Positions 37,139 through 46,472 of a stretch of 64,000 nucleotides of DNA are shown here, piece by piece. Position numbers and translations under genes: made by a program. The stretch comes from Lentisphaeria bacterium UBA1732 (GTDB taxonomy: Bacteria; Verrucomicrobiota; Lentisphaeria; Victivallales; UBA1829), in the NCBI GenBank assembly GCA_002315855.1, contig DCIG01000040.1, positions 35,132 to 99,131 of the forward strand. The letters are read 5' to 3'. How positions within the stretch are numbered: position 1 is the first letter of the stretch; every line of letters begins with the position of its first letter. A model generated the notes under the pieces. It did not search any database. It was not told where the DNA came from and was given only the letters and a program-made list of their open reading frames with translations.

Positions 37139-37888
37139 TCAGTCGCGGTGTTTCCCCATAATTCTCACGATGTAAAGGAAGAGGTTGATGAAGTCCAGAT
37201 ACAATTGGAGCGCAAGCATGATTGCGGCTTTCTTCATGTAACCGCCTTCGGCTTCTTCGCCGTAAGCATCCGCGACCTGCCTGATTTTCTGAGTATCGTA
37301 GACCGTCAAACCGAGGAACAGTGCAATCCCGATATAGGAAATAATCAAGTCACCCATGGAACTCCGCAGGAACAAATTCACGAGAGAAGCGATAATCAGC
37401 CCGAAAAGCCCCATCATGCAATAGCTGCCGACGGAGTCCAGATTTTTCTTCGTCATATAACCGTACATGCTGGTCGCGCCAAACATCAGCGCACAGGAAC
37501 CGAATGCCAGGAAAACAGAAGTTTTCGTATAGACAAAGAAAATCGGGGACAGCGTAACGCCGTTCAGAACCGCGTATGCAATGAAGCATCCGCCGGCGAC
37601 AGACGGCGACATTTTCCGAAGTCCCAGCGAAAGCATGAAAACGAGAGCAAATTCTGCAATAATCAGAATGCCCATCATGCTGTATGCCCCACGAAGGACA
37701 GATTCACTGCTGACAACCAGCCCTGCGGTCAATGCAGTCAGCATCAAACCGCCGAACATCCAGTTATACACGCGGTTGAGAAAAATACGAGACCCGGACT
37801 GTGCATCGACAATGGGATCTGCCTCTGCACTGCGTTCCATTTTGCGGTAAGCCTTGTAATCAATGTTTTTGTAGTCACTGCGTGGCAT
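37139..37888 (-). CDS. Bax inhibitor-1/YccA family membrane protein
   Basis: A 249-residue integral membrane protein with seven predicted helices, matching the BI-1/YccA/YetJ family; members have been described as pH-dependent Ca2+ leak channels or as partners of FtsH. It shows FLNRVYNWMFGGL near the first helix, MYGYMTKKNLDSVG in the middle, and GLTVYDTQKIR with the family aspartate region, then YLDFINLFLYIVRI at the end. It appears monocistronic. Confidence 0.9.
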   Translation of the reverse strand: MPRSDYKNIDYKAYRKMERSAEADPIVDAQSGSRIFLNRVYNWMFGGLMLTALTAGLVVSSESVLRGAYSMMGILIIAEFALVFMLSLGLRKMSPSVAGGCFIAYAVLNGVTLSPIFFVYTKTSVFLAFGSCALMFGATSMYGYMTKKNLDSVGSYCMMGLFGLIIASLVNLFLRSSMGDLIISYIGIALFLGLTVYDTQKIRQVADAYGEEAEGGYMKKAAIMLALQLYLDFINLFLYIVRIMGKHRD

Positions 37889-37976
37889 TGTTCACCTCAA
37901 TTCTGTTTTTGTTATGGAAAGAAGACTGTATTCTGATACAGACCATGTGAAAAAGAAAAAGTTCCTGAAAAAACTG

Positions 37977-38639
37977 TTATTTTGCGGCCGGTGCGGCGGC
38001 GGTTTTGTCCGCCTCCACAAAATTGCCGACCTGCTGGGTTAATATGACGACTTCGCCGTCCTTGAGCTTGAGCAGTTTTTTCACCCCCTCCTTATCGAAA
38101 GAACCATACGTAACCGTGGCAAGGCCTTTGGACGCACAGCAGAGATAAAGGTCCTGCATCACCGCTCCGGCATGAACAGCGGGGAATGTGATTTCCTTGT
38201 TGAATTGATTGGTATCGGACACGATGATAAACGAGCAGAGTGTCTTGGATGTTGTTGCTTTGCTCATTCCGGTCAGACTGCGGTTATCACCAGCGGCAAC
38301 GAGGTCCAGCTTGTTTCCCTTGCCGTCATAACGATATGTGCCGTTTTCCAAAGCCACATACAGGGTAATATCCTGACGGTTCATGGCAGTGGGAATGACC
38401 AGTTTGTCGGGACGATTGAATCCGCATCCGGCATAAAGCAAATCACTGAGGGTCTGATCGGTGATTTTGCCCGGCTGGAAATTGCGGGTGGTCTTGCGTT
38501 CGGTCAGAGCCTGCATCAGCGGCATACCGCCTTTTTTATCGGGTTCGGGGAGCTTAATCGTCTGCGCGGCATCTGCGGCAGAAAGCGCAAACGGAAATGC
38601 AGTGAACAGAATCAACAGCGGGAGGATCATTTTTTTCAT
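37977..38639 (-). CDS. Exported nitroreductase/SagB-like protein
   Basis: A 220-residue protein with a signal peptide (residues 1-21 or so, ending LSAADA) and a nitroreductase fold resembling SagB/ThcOx-type FMN proteins (LMQALTERKTTRNF, LSDLLYAGCGFNR, AGAVMQDLYLCCASKGLATV). Family members are mostly cytoplasmic, so an exported version is unusual. GAGGTG lies 6 nt before ATG 38639; a start at 38675 would bury the signal peptide and overlap panB's stop. The gene follows panB on the same strand with a gap of about 35 nt. Substrate unknown. Confidence 0.8.
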   Translation of the reverse strand: MKKMILPLLILFTAFPFALSAADAAQTIKLPEPDKKGGMPLMQALTERKTTRNFQPGKITDQTLSDLLYAGCGFNRPDKLVIPTAMNRQDITLYVALENGTYRYDGKGNKLDLVAAGDNRSLTGMSKATTSKTLCSFIIVSDTNQFNKEITFPAVHAGAVMQDLYLCCASKGLATVTYGSFDKEGVKKLLKLKDGEVVILTQQVGNFVEADKTAAAPAAK

Positions 38640-38674
38640 AGCAACACCTCTTGCATTGGGGGATGATTTTTCCA

Positions 38675-39484
38675 TTAGAACGACTGAGCATCCGTGGGGA
38701 ATGTCCCGGCCTTGACATCATTTTTGTATTCGGTCATTGCCTGAATGGCGACTTCGCCGATATGGCAGTAACGTCTGGCATGTTTCGGCAGGAAACCTTC
38801 ATTATAGCCCAGCAAATCGCAAATCACCTGGACTTGTCCGTCGCATCCGGCACCTGCGCCGATACCAATGGTCGGGATGACAAGTTTTTCGGAAATCCGC
38901 TGTGCGACAGCGGCGGGGACGCATTCCAGCACGGTGGAGAAGACCCCGGCAGATTCCAAATCCAGAGCAGCATTCATCAGGGCTTCCGCTTCGTCCTGGG
39001 TTCTGCCGTTGACACGGTATCCGCCGGAGGTTTTCACACTCTGCGGCAGAAGCCCGATGTGTCCCATGACGGGGATTCCGGCTTCAATCATGGCGCAAAT
39101 CAAAGGACGTGTGGACGGAGTGCATTCCAGCTTGACGGCATCACAACCGGCTTCCTGAATAAAGCGGCCTGCGGCACGGAGACCATTTTCAATGCCCAAA
39201 TGACAGACGAGGAACGGCATATCCCCAACAATAAAGGTATTCGGAGCGCCGCGGCGAACTGCGGCACTGTGATGAATCATCATATCCAAAGTAACGGGGA
39301 TGGTTTCCTGAAAGCCCAATGCACTCATGCCCACGGAATCGCCGACCAGAATCAGGTCAACACCGGCCGCCTCCGCGAAACTTGCAGTCGGGGCATCATA
39401 CGCGGTAATCATGACGATTTTCTCGCCGTTTTTCTTCATGGTGCGGAAGGAGCGCACTGTTTTTTTTGTGTTTGTTACAGCCAT
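38675..39484 (-). CDS. panB: 3-methyl-2-oxobutanoate hydroxymethyltransferase (PanB)
   Basis: PanB makes ketopantoate from 2-oxoisovalerate and methylene-tetrahydrofolate in pantothenate synthesis. The 269-residue protein shows MITAYDAPTASFAEAAGVD, LVGDSVGMSALGF with the Mg-binding Asp and Ser, VKLE, and the catalytic glutamate region FSTVLECVPA. Length and motifs are complete. Other pan genes are not in the window. Confidence 0.95.
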   Translation of the reverse strand: MAVTNTKKTVRSFRTMKKNGEKIVMITAYDAPTASFAEAAGVDLILVGDSVGMSALGFQETIPVTLDMMIHHSAAVRRGAPNTFIVGDMPFLVCHLGIENGLRAAGRFIQEAGCDAVKLECTPSTRPLICAMIEAGIPVMGHIGLLPQSVKTSGGYRVNGRTQDEAEALMNAALDLESAGVFSTVLECVPAAVAQRISEKLVIPTIGIGAGAGCDGQVQVICDLLGYNEGFLPKHARRYCHIGEVAIQAMTEYKNDVKAGTFPTDAQSF

Positions 39485-39769
39485 AATTAAAACTCCTTAT
39501 GATTTATGAAATCAGCTCAAAAGGACTGATGTCCGATGTTTCGATTTTGTCAAAACCCCGGCAAAACGTACTTCATATTCAAATTAATATACCACGTTTA
39601 TAAAGAAAAGTACAGCAAAAACGCATTGAAAACGTGAAAACAATTTGAAATTATGCTTTTTATGGATTAAGTTATTCGTGCTGTCAGCGGTTTTTCTGTC
39701 CGGGTTTCATTTTTCATGGAAATCAGGGAAGCACCGGAACAGCAACTTTACCACGAAAGCCACATCCTC

Positions 39770-41734
39770 ATGACCAAGAAAAAAACTCAAAAAGCAGTTT
39801 CCAGAAAACATGTTCCGGTTCTTCATACCGGCACATTTTCCGCCGCTTCCGCCGGATTTGGCTTTGTAAAGCCGCAACATTCTGCTTTCGAGCTGTTTGT
39901 GCCCCGACAGCACGTGAACGGCGCCATTGACGGCGATTTGGTCGAATACGAAGAAGTACGGGATACATCGGGATTTCACGGTTCAGGCACATCGTCCACA
40001 ATTGCACGCATCACATCCGTTCTGGAGCATTCCCGCGAATGGATTGTCGGCTGCCTCACCACAGCACACTCCATGACGCCGCTGGACAAACATTTGCCGG
40101 AAAGCATCCGCCTGAACAGTGTCCCCCGCAACGCAAAACGCGGCGACTGGGTATGCACACGTTTGCTCAACGATGGTCCCCGCCATACAGAAACGCTCCG
40201 GGGCACGGTGGAACAATCGTTAGGGCCAGCAGGCGAAATCAAAAATGATCTGGATGCCATTGTCGCGGAATTTCACCTGATGCCGCCTTATACCCCGGAA
40301 GAAGAAGCCGCTGCACTTAAATTGAAACCGATTGAACTGCCTCGTGAGGACTTGACGAAACTGTATACCATCACAATCGACCCGGCGGATGCGCATGACT
40401 TCGATGATGCGATTTCGATTTCGCCGGGAGAAAAAGATACGGAAATCATACTGGGAGTTCATATCGCGGATGTTGCCGCGTGGATTCACACCGGAAGCAA
40501 GCTGGACAAAGCCGCGGCGAAACGAGCGTTCTCCGCTTATTTGCCGGGACGTTTTCTGCCCATGCTGCCGCGAACGCTGACAGCACAGGTCAGTCTGCGG
40601 GAAAAGGTCGTTTCCGCGGCACATTCCGTGCTTTTCACCATACGACTGCGCGATGGAAAAATCCTGAAAACACACCGTTGTCATTCTCTGGTCAAGGTCA
40701 ACAAACGTCTGACATCCGATGCAGTTCAGGCCTTTTTTGCTCAGTCGGTCCCCCGACCGAAAGGATGGACCGCCAAAGACGCCGCTCAAATGGAGCTGCT
40801 CCACAAAGTCGTGAAAAAACTGCGCGCCCGCCGGGCCAAAACAGAACAGTTCCTGTGGATTGACACCAATGAAGTACGCGTCCTCTGCGATGAAGAAACA
40901 TACGAAATCATAGGATTGATTAACCGCCGCCCCACCGTGGCAGACGGGATTGTGGAAGAGTGTATGCTCGCCGCAAATTCCGCCGTTGCAGTGGAGCTGC
41001 TGGAATCGCAGATTGCCGGACTTTTCCGAGTTCATCCTGAACCCGATCCGCGAAAACTGGAAGAATTTTCCGTATTCGTGATGACGGCATTCGGGATTTC
41101 CACAGGCGATCTTGCCAGCGGACGCAAAGCCTGTGAGCATTTTCTGGAATCTCTGCCGGATGACTCCCGCAAGCCAGTGATTCTTTCCCGTTTTCTGCGC
41201 ACCATGTCGCGGGCAGGATACAGTGCCACACCAATGATTCACTTCGGACTTGGCAAACTGCACTATTCGCATTTCACCAGTCCGATTCGCCGTTATTCCG
41301 ACCTGGCGGTACATCAGCAGCTGCTGGCCCATGATCAAAACAAACGTCTGCGTTCCCTCAAAACATTCTTCGAAATTGCGGAGGACTGCTCCCGCAAGGA
41401 GGAACGCAATGACAACGCATATTTCGCCGCTTCCGACCGCATGAAACTTCATTTTCTGAAGCAGAGCGGCGCACTGGAAGGCGGCGTCATGTATGAAGGC
41501 GTAATTCAGAAAATTCAGCCGTCCGGACTGCTTTGCGACATTCCTGAACTGGGCCTGATTGGAACAGTCTCAATGGACCGGCTCCACTCCGGAGGCTATC
41601 GCGCCTCGCGTTCCCGTACTCGCGCATCATCTTCCCGAAGCCACACAGAGTATCGTCCCGGTGACTTCATTTACTTAGCCTTGGACACGATTGATTTTGT
41701 CCGGGGTACAGCTTCGTTCCGTCCTGTTGTATGA
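39770..41734 (+). CDS. RNase R-type 3'-5' exoribonuclease (RNB family)
   Basis: A 654-residue RNase II/R enzyme that degrades structured RNA. In order: a cold-shock-like OB domain (GFGFVKP near residue 25), a second OB region, the catalytic RNB domain with ADAHDFDDAISI and its metal-binding aspartates (about residue 210), HFTSPIRRYSDLAVH, and a C-terminal S1 domain (GVIQKIQPSGLLCD) followed by a short Ser/Arg-rich stretch inside the S1 region. The start is uncertain: ATG 39770 begins the basic TKKKTQK tail usual for RNase R, while 39716 would add 18 residues. Neither has a strong ribosome site. Confidence 0.9.
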   Translation: MTKKKTQKAVSRKHVPVLHTGTFSAASAGFGFVKPQHSAFELFVPRQHVNGAIDGDLVEYEEVRDTSGFHGSGTSSTIARITSVLEHSREWIVGCLTTAHSMTPLDKHLPESIRLNSVPRNAKRGDWVCTRLLNDGPRHTETLRGTVEQSLGPAGEIKNDLDAIVAEFHLMPPYTPEEEAAALKLKPIELPREDLTKLYTITIDPADAHDFDDAISISPGEKDTEIILGVHIADVAAWIHTGSKLDKAAAKRAFSAYLPGRFLPMLPRTLTAQVSLREKVVSAAHSVLFTIRLRDGKILKTHRCHSLVKVNKRLTSDAVQAFFAQSVPRPKGWTAKDAAQMELLHKVVKKLRARRAKTEQFLWIDTNEVRVLCDEETYEIIGLINRRPTVADGIVEECMLAANSAVAVELLESQIAGLFRVHPEPDPRKLEEFSVFVMTAFGISTGDLASGRKACEHFLESLPDDSRKPVILSRFLRTMSRAGYSATPMIHFGLGKLHYSHFTSPIRRYSDLAVHQQLLAHDQNKRLRSLKTFFEIAEDCSRKEERNDNAYFAASDRMKLHFLKQSGALEGGVMYEGVIQKIQPSGLLCDIPELGLIGTVSMDRLHSGGYRASRSRTRASSSRSHTEYRPGDFIYLALDTIDFVRGTASFRPVV

Positions 41735-41756
41735 ACTATTTTTGGAGAATCTGTTC

Positions 41757-42440
41757 ATGAAAAAATCACGTTTTGCAATTATTTCCGCCTGCGCCATGCT
41801 TCTCGGTGCAACCGCATGTTTCACGCCCAAAGCGTTTCTTGTTCCTGAGCTGGGAGTCCATGTCGACCAGTCAAAAGTTGAGAAATATCTTGTCTACGAT
41901 GAATATGCCAAAGAACAAGTAATTGATATAGCACGATTCAAAGAAATCAATTACAGTGATTTCGTACTCTCCGTACCGGAAAAGCTCAATTACTTTGTAC
42001 CGGTTCACAGCAATGCCGCAGGGAACGCATCCTGGACGCTGAAGCTGTCCAAACGCAGCACGGAATGCTATCTGCGCGCGGTCTATTCCCAAATGCCAAT
42101 CAATGTCAATTCGCTGGACGAGCTGGAAGAATACTTCAAATCAAGACATAAAAAGGCATCCGGTGTCATTCGTTCCTCCACTTCCCGCGATAAATTCGGT
42201 TCCGAAAAGATATTCCGCTATGAAGTTACAGCACGTGAAAAAGAAGATGGACGCCTGATTGTGGCAAACGGATTCTGCATGGCAGATCCGGTCAATCGCG
42301 GTTTCTATTACGAAGTCATGGGAGAACGCTACGCATACGAACGGGATATCGATGATGAAGAAATGATTGTCGGAATCGGAGTTTTTATGGACTGCTTCCG
42401 TCCCACACCTCGCGTCAGAAGCAAATCACAGATGTACTGA
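41757..42440 (+). CDS. Small exported lipoprotein of unknown function
   Basis: A 227-residue protein with a signal peptide ending GATAC (cysteine 21), so probably lipidated. The mature part has no recognised domain; it is a mixed alpha/beta sequence with SFVLSVPEKLNYFVPV-like strands and a YEVMGERYAYE stretch. GGAG lies 9 nt before ATG 41757. It follows the RNase R gene by 22 nt and is probably co-transcribed with it. Confidence 0.6.
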   Translation: MKKSRFAIISACAMLLGATACFTPKAFLVPELGVHVDQSKVEKYLVYDEYAKEQVIDIARFKEINYSDFVLSVPEKLNYFVPVHSNAAGNASWTLKLSKRSTECYLRAVYSQMPINVNSLDELEEYFKSRHKKASGVIRSSTSRDKFGSEKIFRYEVTAREKEDGRLIVANGFCMADPVNRGFYYEVMGERYAYERDIDDEEMIVGIGVFMDCFRPTPRVRSKSQMY

Positions 42441-42548
42441 TCTTGATTTCAACACGTTCTCCGGGCATCTCAAAACGAGAGCCTGAACTATCAACATAAC
42501 AAGGTTTTCTCCTGATATTACGCAGAGATACCCATAATTCCAAACGGT

Positions 42549-43376
42549 ATGATTATGTCCAACTTTTATGAAATGCTTCGTTCTGCATGGGCCGGCAACA
42601 ATTCGCTGGTCTGCGTAGGACTGGACCCCGATTTTTCCAAACTTCCCGCCTGTGTCAAAGAACTTGACCGCCCCATTTTTGAATTCAACAAGGCCATCAT
42701 TGATGCAACCCATGATCTGGTTTGCGCCTACAAGCCCCAGGCAGCCTGCTATGCAGCCGCCAATGCGGATGACCAGCTGCGCGACACCATTGCCTACATT
42801 CATGAAGTCGCACCGACTGTCCCCGTAATTCTGGATGCAAAACGCGCCGACATCGGCAACACGACCCGCATGTATGCCAGTGAAGCATTTGAGCGCTACG
42901 CGGCAGATGCCGTTACCGTCAATCCATACATGGGCATGGATGCAGTCAAACCGTTCCTCGACTATGCAGACAAGGGAATCATCGTGCTTTGCCGGACTTC
43001 CAATCCGGGTTCCAAAGAAGTGCAGGACCTGCTTCTGGAAAATGGAGAACGACTTTATCTCTATCTTGCAGAACGCATTTCCACCGTCTGGAACTACAAT
43101 CACAACGTCATGATGGTTACCGGCGCCACCTGCCCTGATGAACTGGGTGAAATCCGCCGCCGCATCGGCAATGAAGTTGCACTGCTCGTTCCCGGAATCG
43201 GCGCACAGGGAGGAGATTTGAAGGGTGTACTGGAACAGGGCTTAACCCCGGACAAGACAGGTCTGGTCATCAATTCATCCCGCGGTATCATCTTCGCGTC
43301 TTCCGGCACAGATTTCGCCGAAGCCGCCCGCCGGGAAACCATCAAACTCCGCGACGCAATCAACGCTCTCCGCTGA
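42549..43376 (+). CDS. pyrF: Orotidine 5'-phosphate decarboxylase, type 2 (PyrF)
   Basis: PyrF decarboxylates OMP to UMP in pyrimidine synthesis. The 275-residue length marks the longer type 2 family. It has the catalytic LDAKRADIGNTT, CVGLDPD, NPYMGMDAV and the phosphate-binding SSRGI near the C-terminus. An alternative start is ATG 42555. A hairpin terminator follows at 43416. Confidence 0.95.
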   Translation: MIMSNFYEMLRSAWAGNNSLVCVGLDPDFSKLPACVKELDRPIFEFNKAIIDATHDLVCAYKPQAACYAAANADDQLRDTIAYIHEVAPTVPVILDAKRADIGNTTRMYASEAFERYAADAVTVNPYMGMDAVKPFLDYADKGIIVLCRTSNPGSKEVQDLLLENGERLYLYLAERISTVWNYNHNVMMVTGATCPDELGEIRRRIGNEVALLVPGIGAQGGDLKGVLEQGLTPDKTGLVINSSRGIIFASSGTDFAEAARRETIKLRDAINALR

Positions 43377-43415
43377 GATTGTAACGATTTGCCTCCCCCG
43401 AAAGAGGCTGTGAAA

Positions 43416-43460
43416 AAGCACCGCAAATCCGTTTTCCCGACGGTTGCGGTGCTTGTTTTT
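43416..43460 (+). terminator. Terminator after pyrF
   Basis: AAGCACCGCAA (43416-43426) pairs with TTGCGGTGCTT (43444-43454), with extra inner pairs CCG/CGG, followed by GTTTTT. It may also serve the convergent protease gene. Confidence 0.85.
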
Positions 43461-43488
43461 CAGAGATTCAGATGATATATGAGAAGAG

Positions 43489-45693
43489 TTACTTCTCCGC
43501 TTTCATCAGACGAATCATATCATTCATGATATTCAGCGATTCCTGCAAATACGGATCGTCTTTACCGTCATTATCCTTGTTTTTTTCCGAAGAACCACTT
43601 GAACGTGTGGAACGCGTCAGCTTGTCCTGTTCCTTTTGAAAATCAACAATTTTTCTGTATTCCTGCTGGCGTTTTTCAGGATAAAGCGAGATTTCCTTGC
43701 GTTTTTCGATTTCTTCAATCAGCTTAATATCCTCTTTCAACGCTTTGAAAATCGGATTTTCACTGATTCTCTTTTCCGAGGCTTCCCGCAGCTTGTCAAT
43801 CAGCTCGCAGGAAACGGCACCGGGACCTTTGAAAAGGACGTACTTTGAAGAAGGAATGGTATCCCACGGCATGGAGAAACGGAGCGAACGCTCTCCGCTG
43901 TCTTCATCTTCGGTAAGGCCGGGCAAGACGATGTCAGCGGCAACACCTTTCAACTGCGTGGATTCCCCGTTGATACGGTAGAATTTCGCATTGGTGAGCT
44001 TGATTTCGCCTGCTTCAATCTTTTCCGCCGCAAGGAACAGCATATAGCGGTCAAGTTCCATAACGACCTGCACCGTGCCTTTGCCATGCGTATGCGGATC
44101 ACCGACCAGCACAGCCCGTTTATAATCTTTCAGTGCCGCAGCAAAGATTTCCGCCGCAGACGCACTGAAACGGTTAATCATAATCAGCAAGGGCTTGTCG
44201 CAAAGGACTTTTCCGCCGTCCTGATCTTTCAGAACGTCAATGGAAGAACGGTCTTTCACCTGAACAACCGGCCCATCCGGAATAAACAAGCCGGTAAGAT
44301 CAATGGACTCCGTCAGACTGCCGCCGCCATTGGAACGCAAATCAATAATCAAACCATCAATGTTCTGTTTGTTGAAGTCATTCAGAATAGCTTCAACATC
44401 GTGGCAGGAACTGCGGTAGTTTTTATCACCCTGCCGAAGCGCATTGAAATCAATATAGAATGACGGCAAATCAATGACCCCGATTTTACGAACCGTACCA
44501 TCCGCATCTTTGAACTCATGAATCTTGCCTTTTGCAGCAGATTCGGTCATGGGAACTTTTCCGCGTTTGATTCTGACTTTTTCGGGAGCCGCCTGTGCCC
44601 CCTGTCTTGCAGGCAGGATGGTCAGAGTAACGTAGGTTCCTTCCACTCCTCGAATCATGGAGACAACGCGATTCAACGGCATATCGACCACATTCACAGG
44701 CTCTTCATTATCCTGCTGCACTTCAATCAGACGGTCGTTTTCTTTCAGATGTCCTTCCTTGGAAGCAGGGCCGCCCGCCACAATTTCCACGACCTTGGTA
44801 TAGCCGTCTTCCTGAGACAGGACAGCACCGATTCCGGACAAATTCAAAGACAGATGCACATCAAAATCTTTTCCCGATTCCGGAGACATATAGGCAGAAT
44901 GCGGATCGAAAACAGCGGCAAAAGAACAGAGATAAGCCTCAAGCACATCGATGGGTTCCATTGCGTCCGTAAAGGTGTACAGATTATCCGCACGCTTGAG
45001 AATGCGTTCTTCCGGAGTGCGAAGTTTCGCTGAAGGTACAACGTCTCCCGTTTTGCCTTCTTCCTTGTCTTTGGTTTCTTTTTCCCTGGCATCTTCCGCC
45101 GAAGCCTGATCCGCCAGATTTGCCGTAATCAGGTCGTTTTTAATGCGTTTGCTCCACAAATCATGAAGTTCCTCCTGAGTTGCAGGCCACGCCGCCTCGG
45201 TGCGATCCGCCGTGATGGTTTCATCCGGGAAATATTCGACAGGCTTCGACAGAAACTCATGCACAAAATCACGATATTCCTTCATGCGAACAGAACGCAG
45301 GTTAAAGGCTTCAAATGCAAAATCCACATTCCCTTTCGCCGCCTTTGCCGCAATGGTATCACGATATTCCTGCGCGAATTTGTCCACATCGCTTTTCAGA
45401 AAGAAAATACGCGAGGGGTCAAGTGTCCGCAAATATTCATCAAAGACCTGCTCCGAAAGTTTGGCATCGAGTTCGCGCCCGGAAAAATGCTCTTTTGCAA
45501 GCAGCTGAACAGTCAATGACGCAATCAGACCGAGCCGGCGATTGGATTGTTTCGGACCGCCGGAAGACTGAGCAGGCACATCCGCAGACCATACGGGAAC
45601 AATTGTGCAGGAGAAAAACAGAAGAATCACCGGAAGCCATGCGAGGACACGAAGGCGGCGGACGTTTTTCAAAAGAGAGAAAGAATGTTTCAT
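43489..45693 (-). CDS. Tail-specific carboxy-terminal processing protease (Prc/CtpA, S41)
   Basis: A 734-residue periplasmic serine protease. An N-terminal signal or anchor segment (LAWLPVILLFFSC) is followed by the long Prc-type N-terminal helical domain, a PDZ domain (GIGAVLSQEDGYTKV...GGPASKEG), the S41 catalytic core with the nucleophile in NRFSASAAEIFA and the lysine in HTHGKGTVQ, and a C-terminal DUF3340-like tail ending in a charged low-complexity stretch. FFSC could also be a lipobox, making it a lipoprotein. It probably trims envelope proteins. The promoter is at 45746-45773. Confidence 0.9.
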   Translation of the reverse strand: MKHSFSLLKNVRRLRVLAWLPVILLFFSCTIVPVWSADVPAQSSGGPKQSNRRLGLIASLTVQLLAKEHFSGRELDAKLSEQVFDEYLRTLDPSRIFFLKSDVDKFAQEYRDTIAAKAAKGNVDFAFEAFNLRSVRMKEYRDFVHEFLSKPVEYFPDETITADRTEAAWPATQEELHDLWSKRIKNDLITANLADQASAEDAREKETKDKEEGKTGDVVPSAKLRTPEERILKRADNLYTFTDAMEPIDVLEAYLCSFAAVFDPHSAYMSPESGKDFDVHLSLNLSGIGAVLSQEDGYTKVVEIVAGGPASKEGHLKENDRLIEVQQDNEEPVNVVDMPLNRVVSMIRGVEGTYVTLTILPARQGAQAAPEKVRIKRGKVPMTESAAKGKIHEFKDADGTVRKIGVIDLPSFYIDFNALRQGDKNYRSSCHDVEAILNDFNKQNIDGLIIDLRSNGGGSLTESIDLTGLFIPDGPVVQVKDRSSIDVLKDQDGGKVLCDKPLLIMINRFSASAAEIFAAALKDYKRAVLVGDPHTHGKGTVQVVMELDRYMLFLAAEKIEAGEIKLTNAKFYRINGESTQLKGVAADIVLPGLTEDEDSGERSLRFSMPWDTIPSSKYVLFKGPGAVSCELIDKLREASEKRISENPIFKALKEDIKLIEEIEKRKEISLYPEKRQQEYRKIVDFQKEQDKLTRSTRSSGSSEKNKDNDGKDDPYLQESLNIMNDMIRLMKAEK

Positions 45694-45745
45694 ACAGCGT
45701 ATCGTTGGAAATGTGAAAGTTTAAACAAAAGTATATTTCTTTTAA

Positions 45746-45773
45746 ACTATAGTGCATATTTCGGAAAAGACAA
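45746..45773 (-). promoter_or_regulatory. Promoter of the tail-specific protease gene
   Basis: On the minus strand TTGTCT (45773-45768) and TATAGT (45751-45746) are separated by 16 bp, about 55 nt from the start codon. Confidence 0.5.
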
Positions 45774-45822
45774 ATAAAAATGCTTTTTTTTCACTTTTTT
45801 GTTAGAATTTAACGTTCTCCAC

Positions 45823-45851
45823 TTGAGAAAATGACTTTTCAGATGTACATT
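45823..45851 (+). promoter_or_regulatory. Candidate promoter of the zinc-ribbon/V-ATPase unit
   Basis: TTGAGA (45823-45828) and TACATT (45846-45851) are spaced 17 bp, about 50 nt before the zinc-ribbon gene start. It is the only good promoter candidate I see in front of the V-ATPase genes. Confidence 0.45.
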
Positions 45852-45903
45852 AATAGGAACGATTTTCGTTCATTTTTTGAAATTTTTCGGAGCAATACAC
45901 GCC

Positions 45904-46401
45904 ATGTCTGACGAAACCTCTTTTTCTGTTGTCTGCCCGCGCTGCGGCTCAACATATTCTGTTCCTCTCCAGCTGCTTGGAAAAAAAGCGCAATGTCCCG
46001 GATGCAGTGCGAAATTTGCGATGGAACCGCCTCCGGGACCTCAAGGCCGCGAACTTCTGGCACAGTTTGCCAAAATGAATGAAGGCAAAGAACCTGAAAA
46101 CGTGATTGATTCGCCGGAAGACGGGCAAATTTACCGTCCCGGGTCCGTCAAAATACCACTTCGCGGACAGGCGAAACCCACATTATCTACATCCACGGTC
46201 AAACTGGCACGCTTCAAAAAAGGCAACATCGAACTGAATGCCGCGCTTCACGGGCAGGATGAAGAAAAGCCCAAAGTCAATGCGGACGCTTTGAAAAAGG
46301 CACTGGCAGAACAGCATGAACAGCCGACCCATCACAGCATTTCGTCCGGCGTAAAAGCAGCACCTGCCGCAGAAAAAAAGCCATGGTGGAAGATCTGGTG
46401 A
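45904..46401 (+). CDS. Zinc-ribbon protein upstream of the V-ATPase operon
   Basis: A 165-residue soluble protein. The N-terminus has a zinc ribbon (CPRC, then CPGC about 17 residues later) of the MJ0042/thioredoxin-reductase-like ribbon type. The rest is low in recognisable structure, and it ends in KKPWWKIW, a tryptophan-rich tail that could be an interaction motif. GGAG lies 11 nt before ATG 45904. It is 71 nt before the V-ATPase E gene on the same strand and may belong to its transcript. Function unknown. Confidence 0.65.
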   Translation: MSDETSFSVVCPRCGSTYSVPLQLLGKKAQCPGCSAKFAMEPPPGPQGRELLAQFAKMNEGKEPENVIDSPEDGQIYRPGSVKIPLRGQAKPTLSTSTVKLARFKKGNIELNAALHGQDEEKPKVNADALKKALAEQHEQPTHHSISSGVKAAPAAEKKPWWKIW

Positions 46402-46472
46402 TCGTCCATTTCACCACGATACGCAAATCAATGTAAATCAACAATTTCATACATAACAAAAAGGAACTACCG

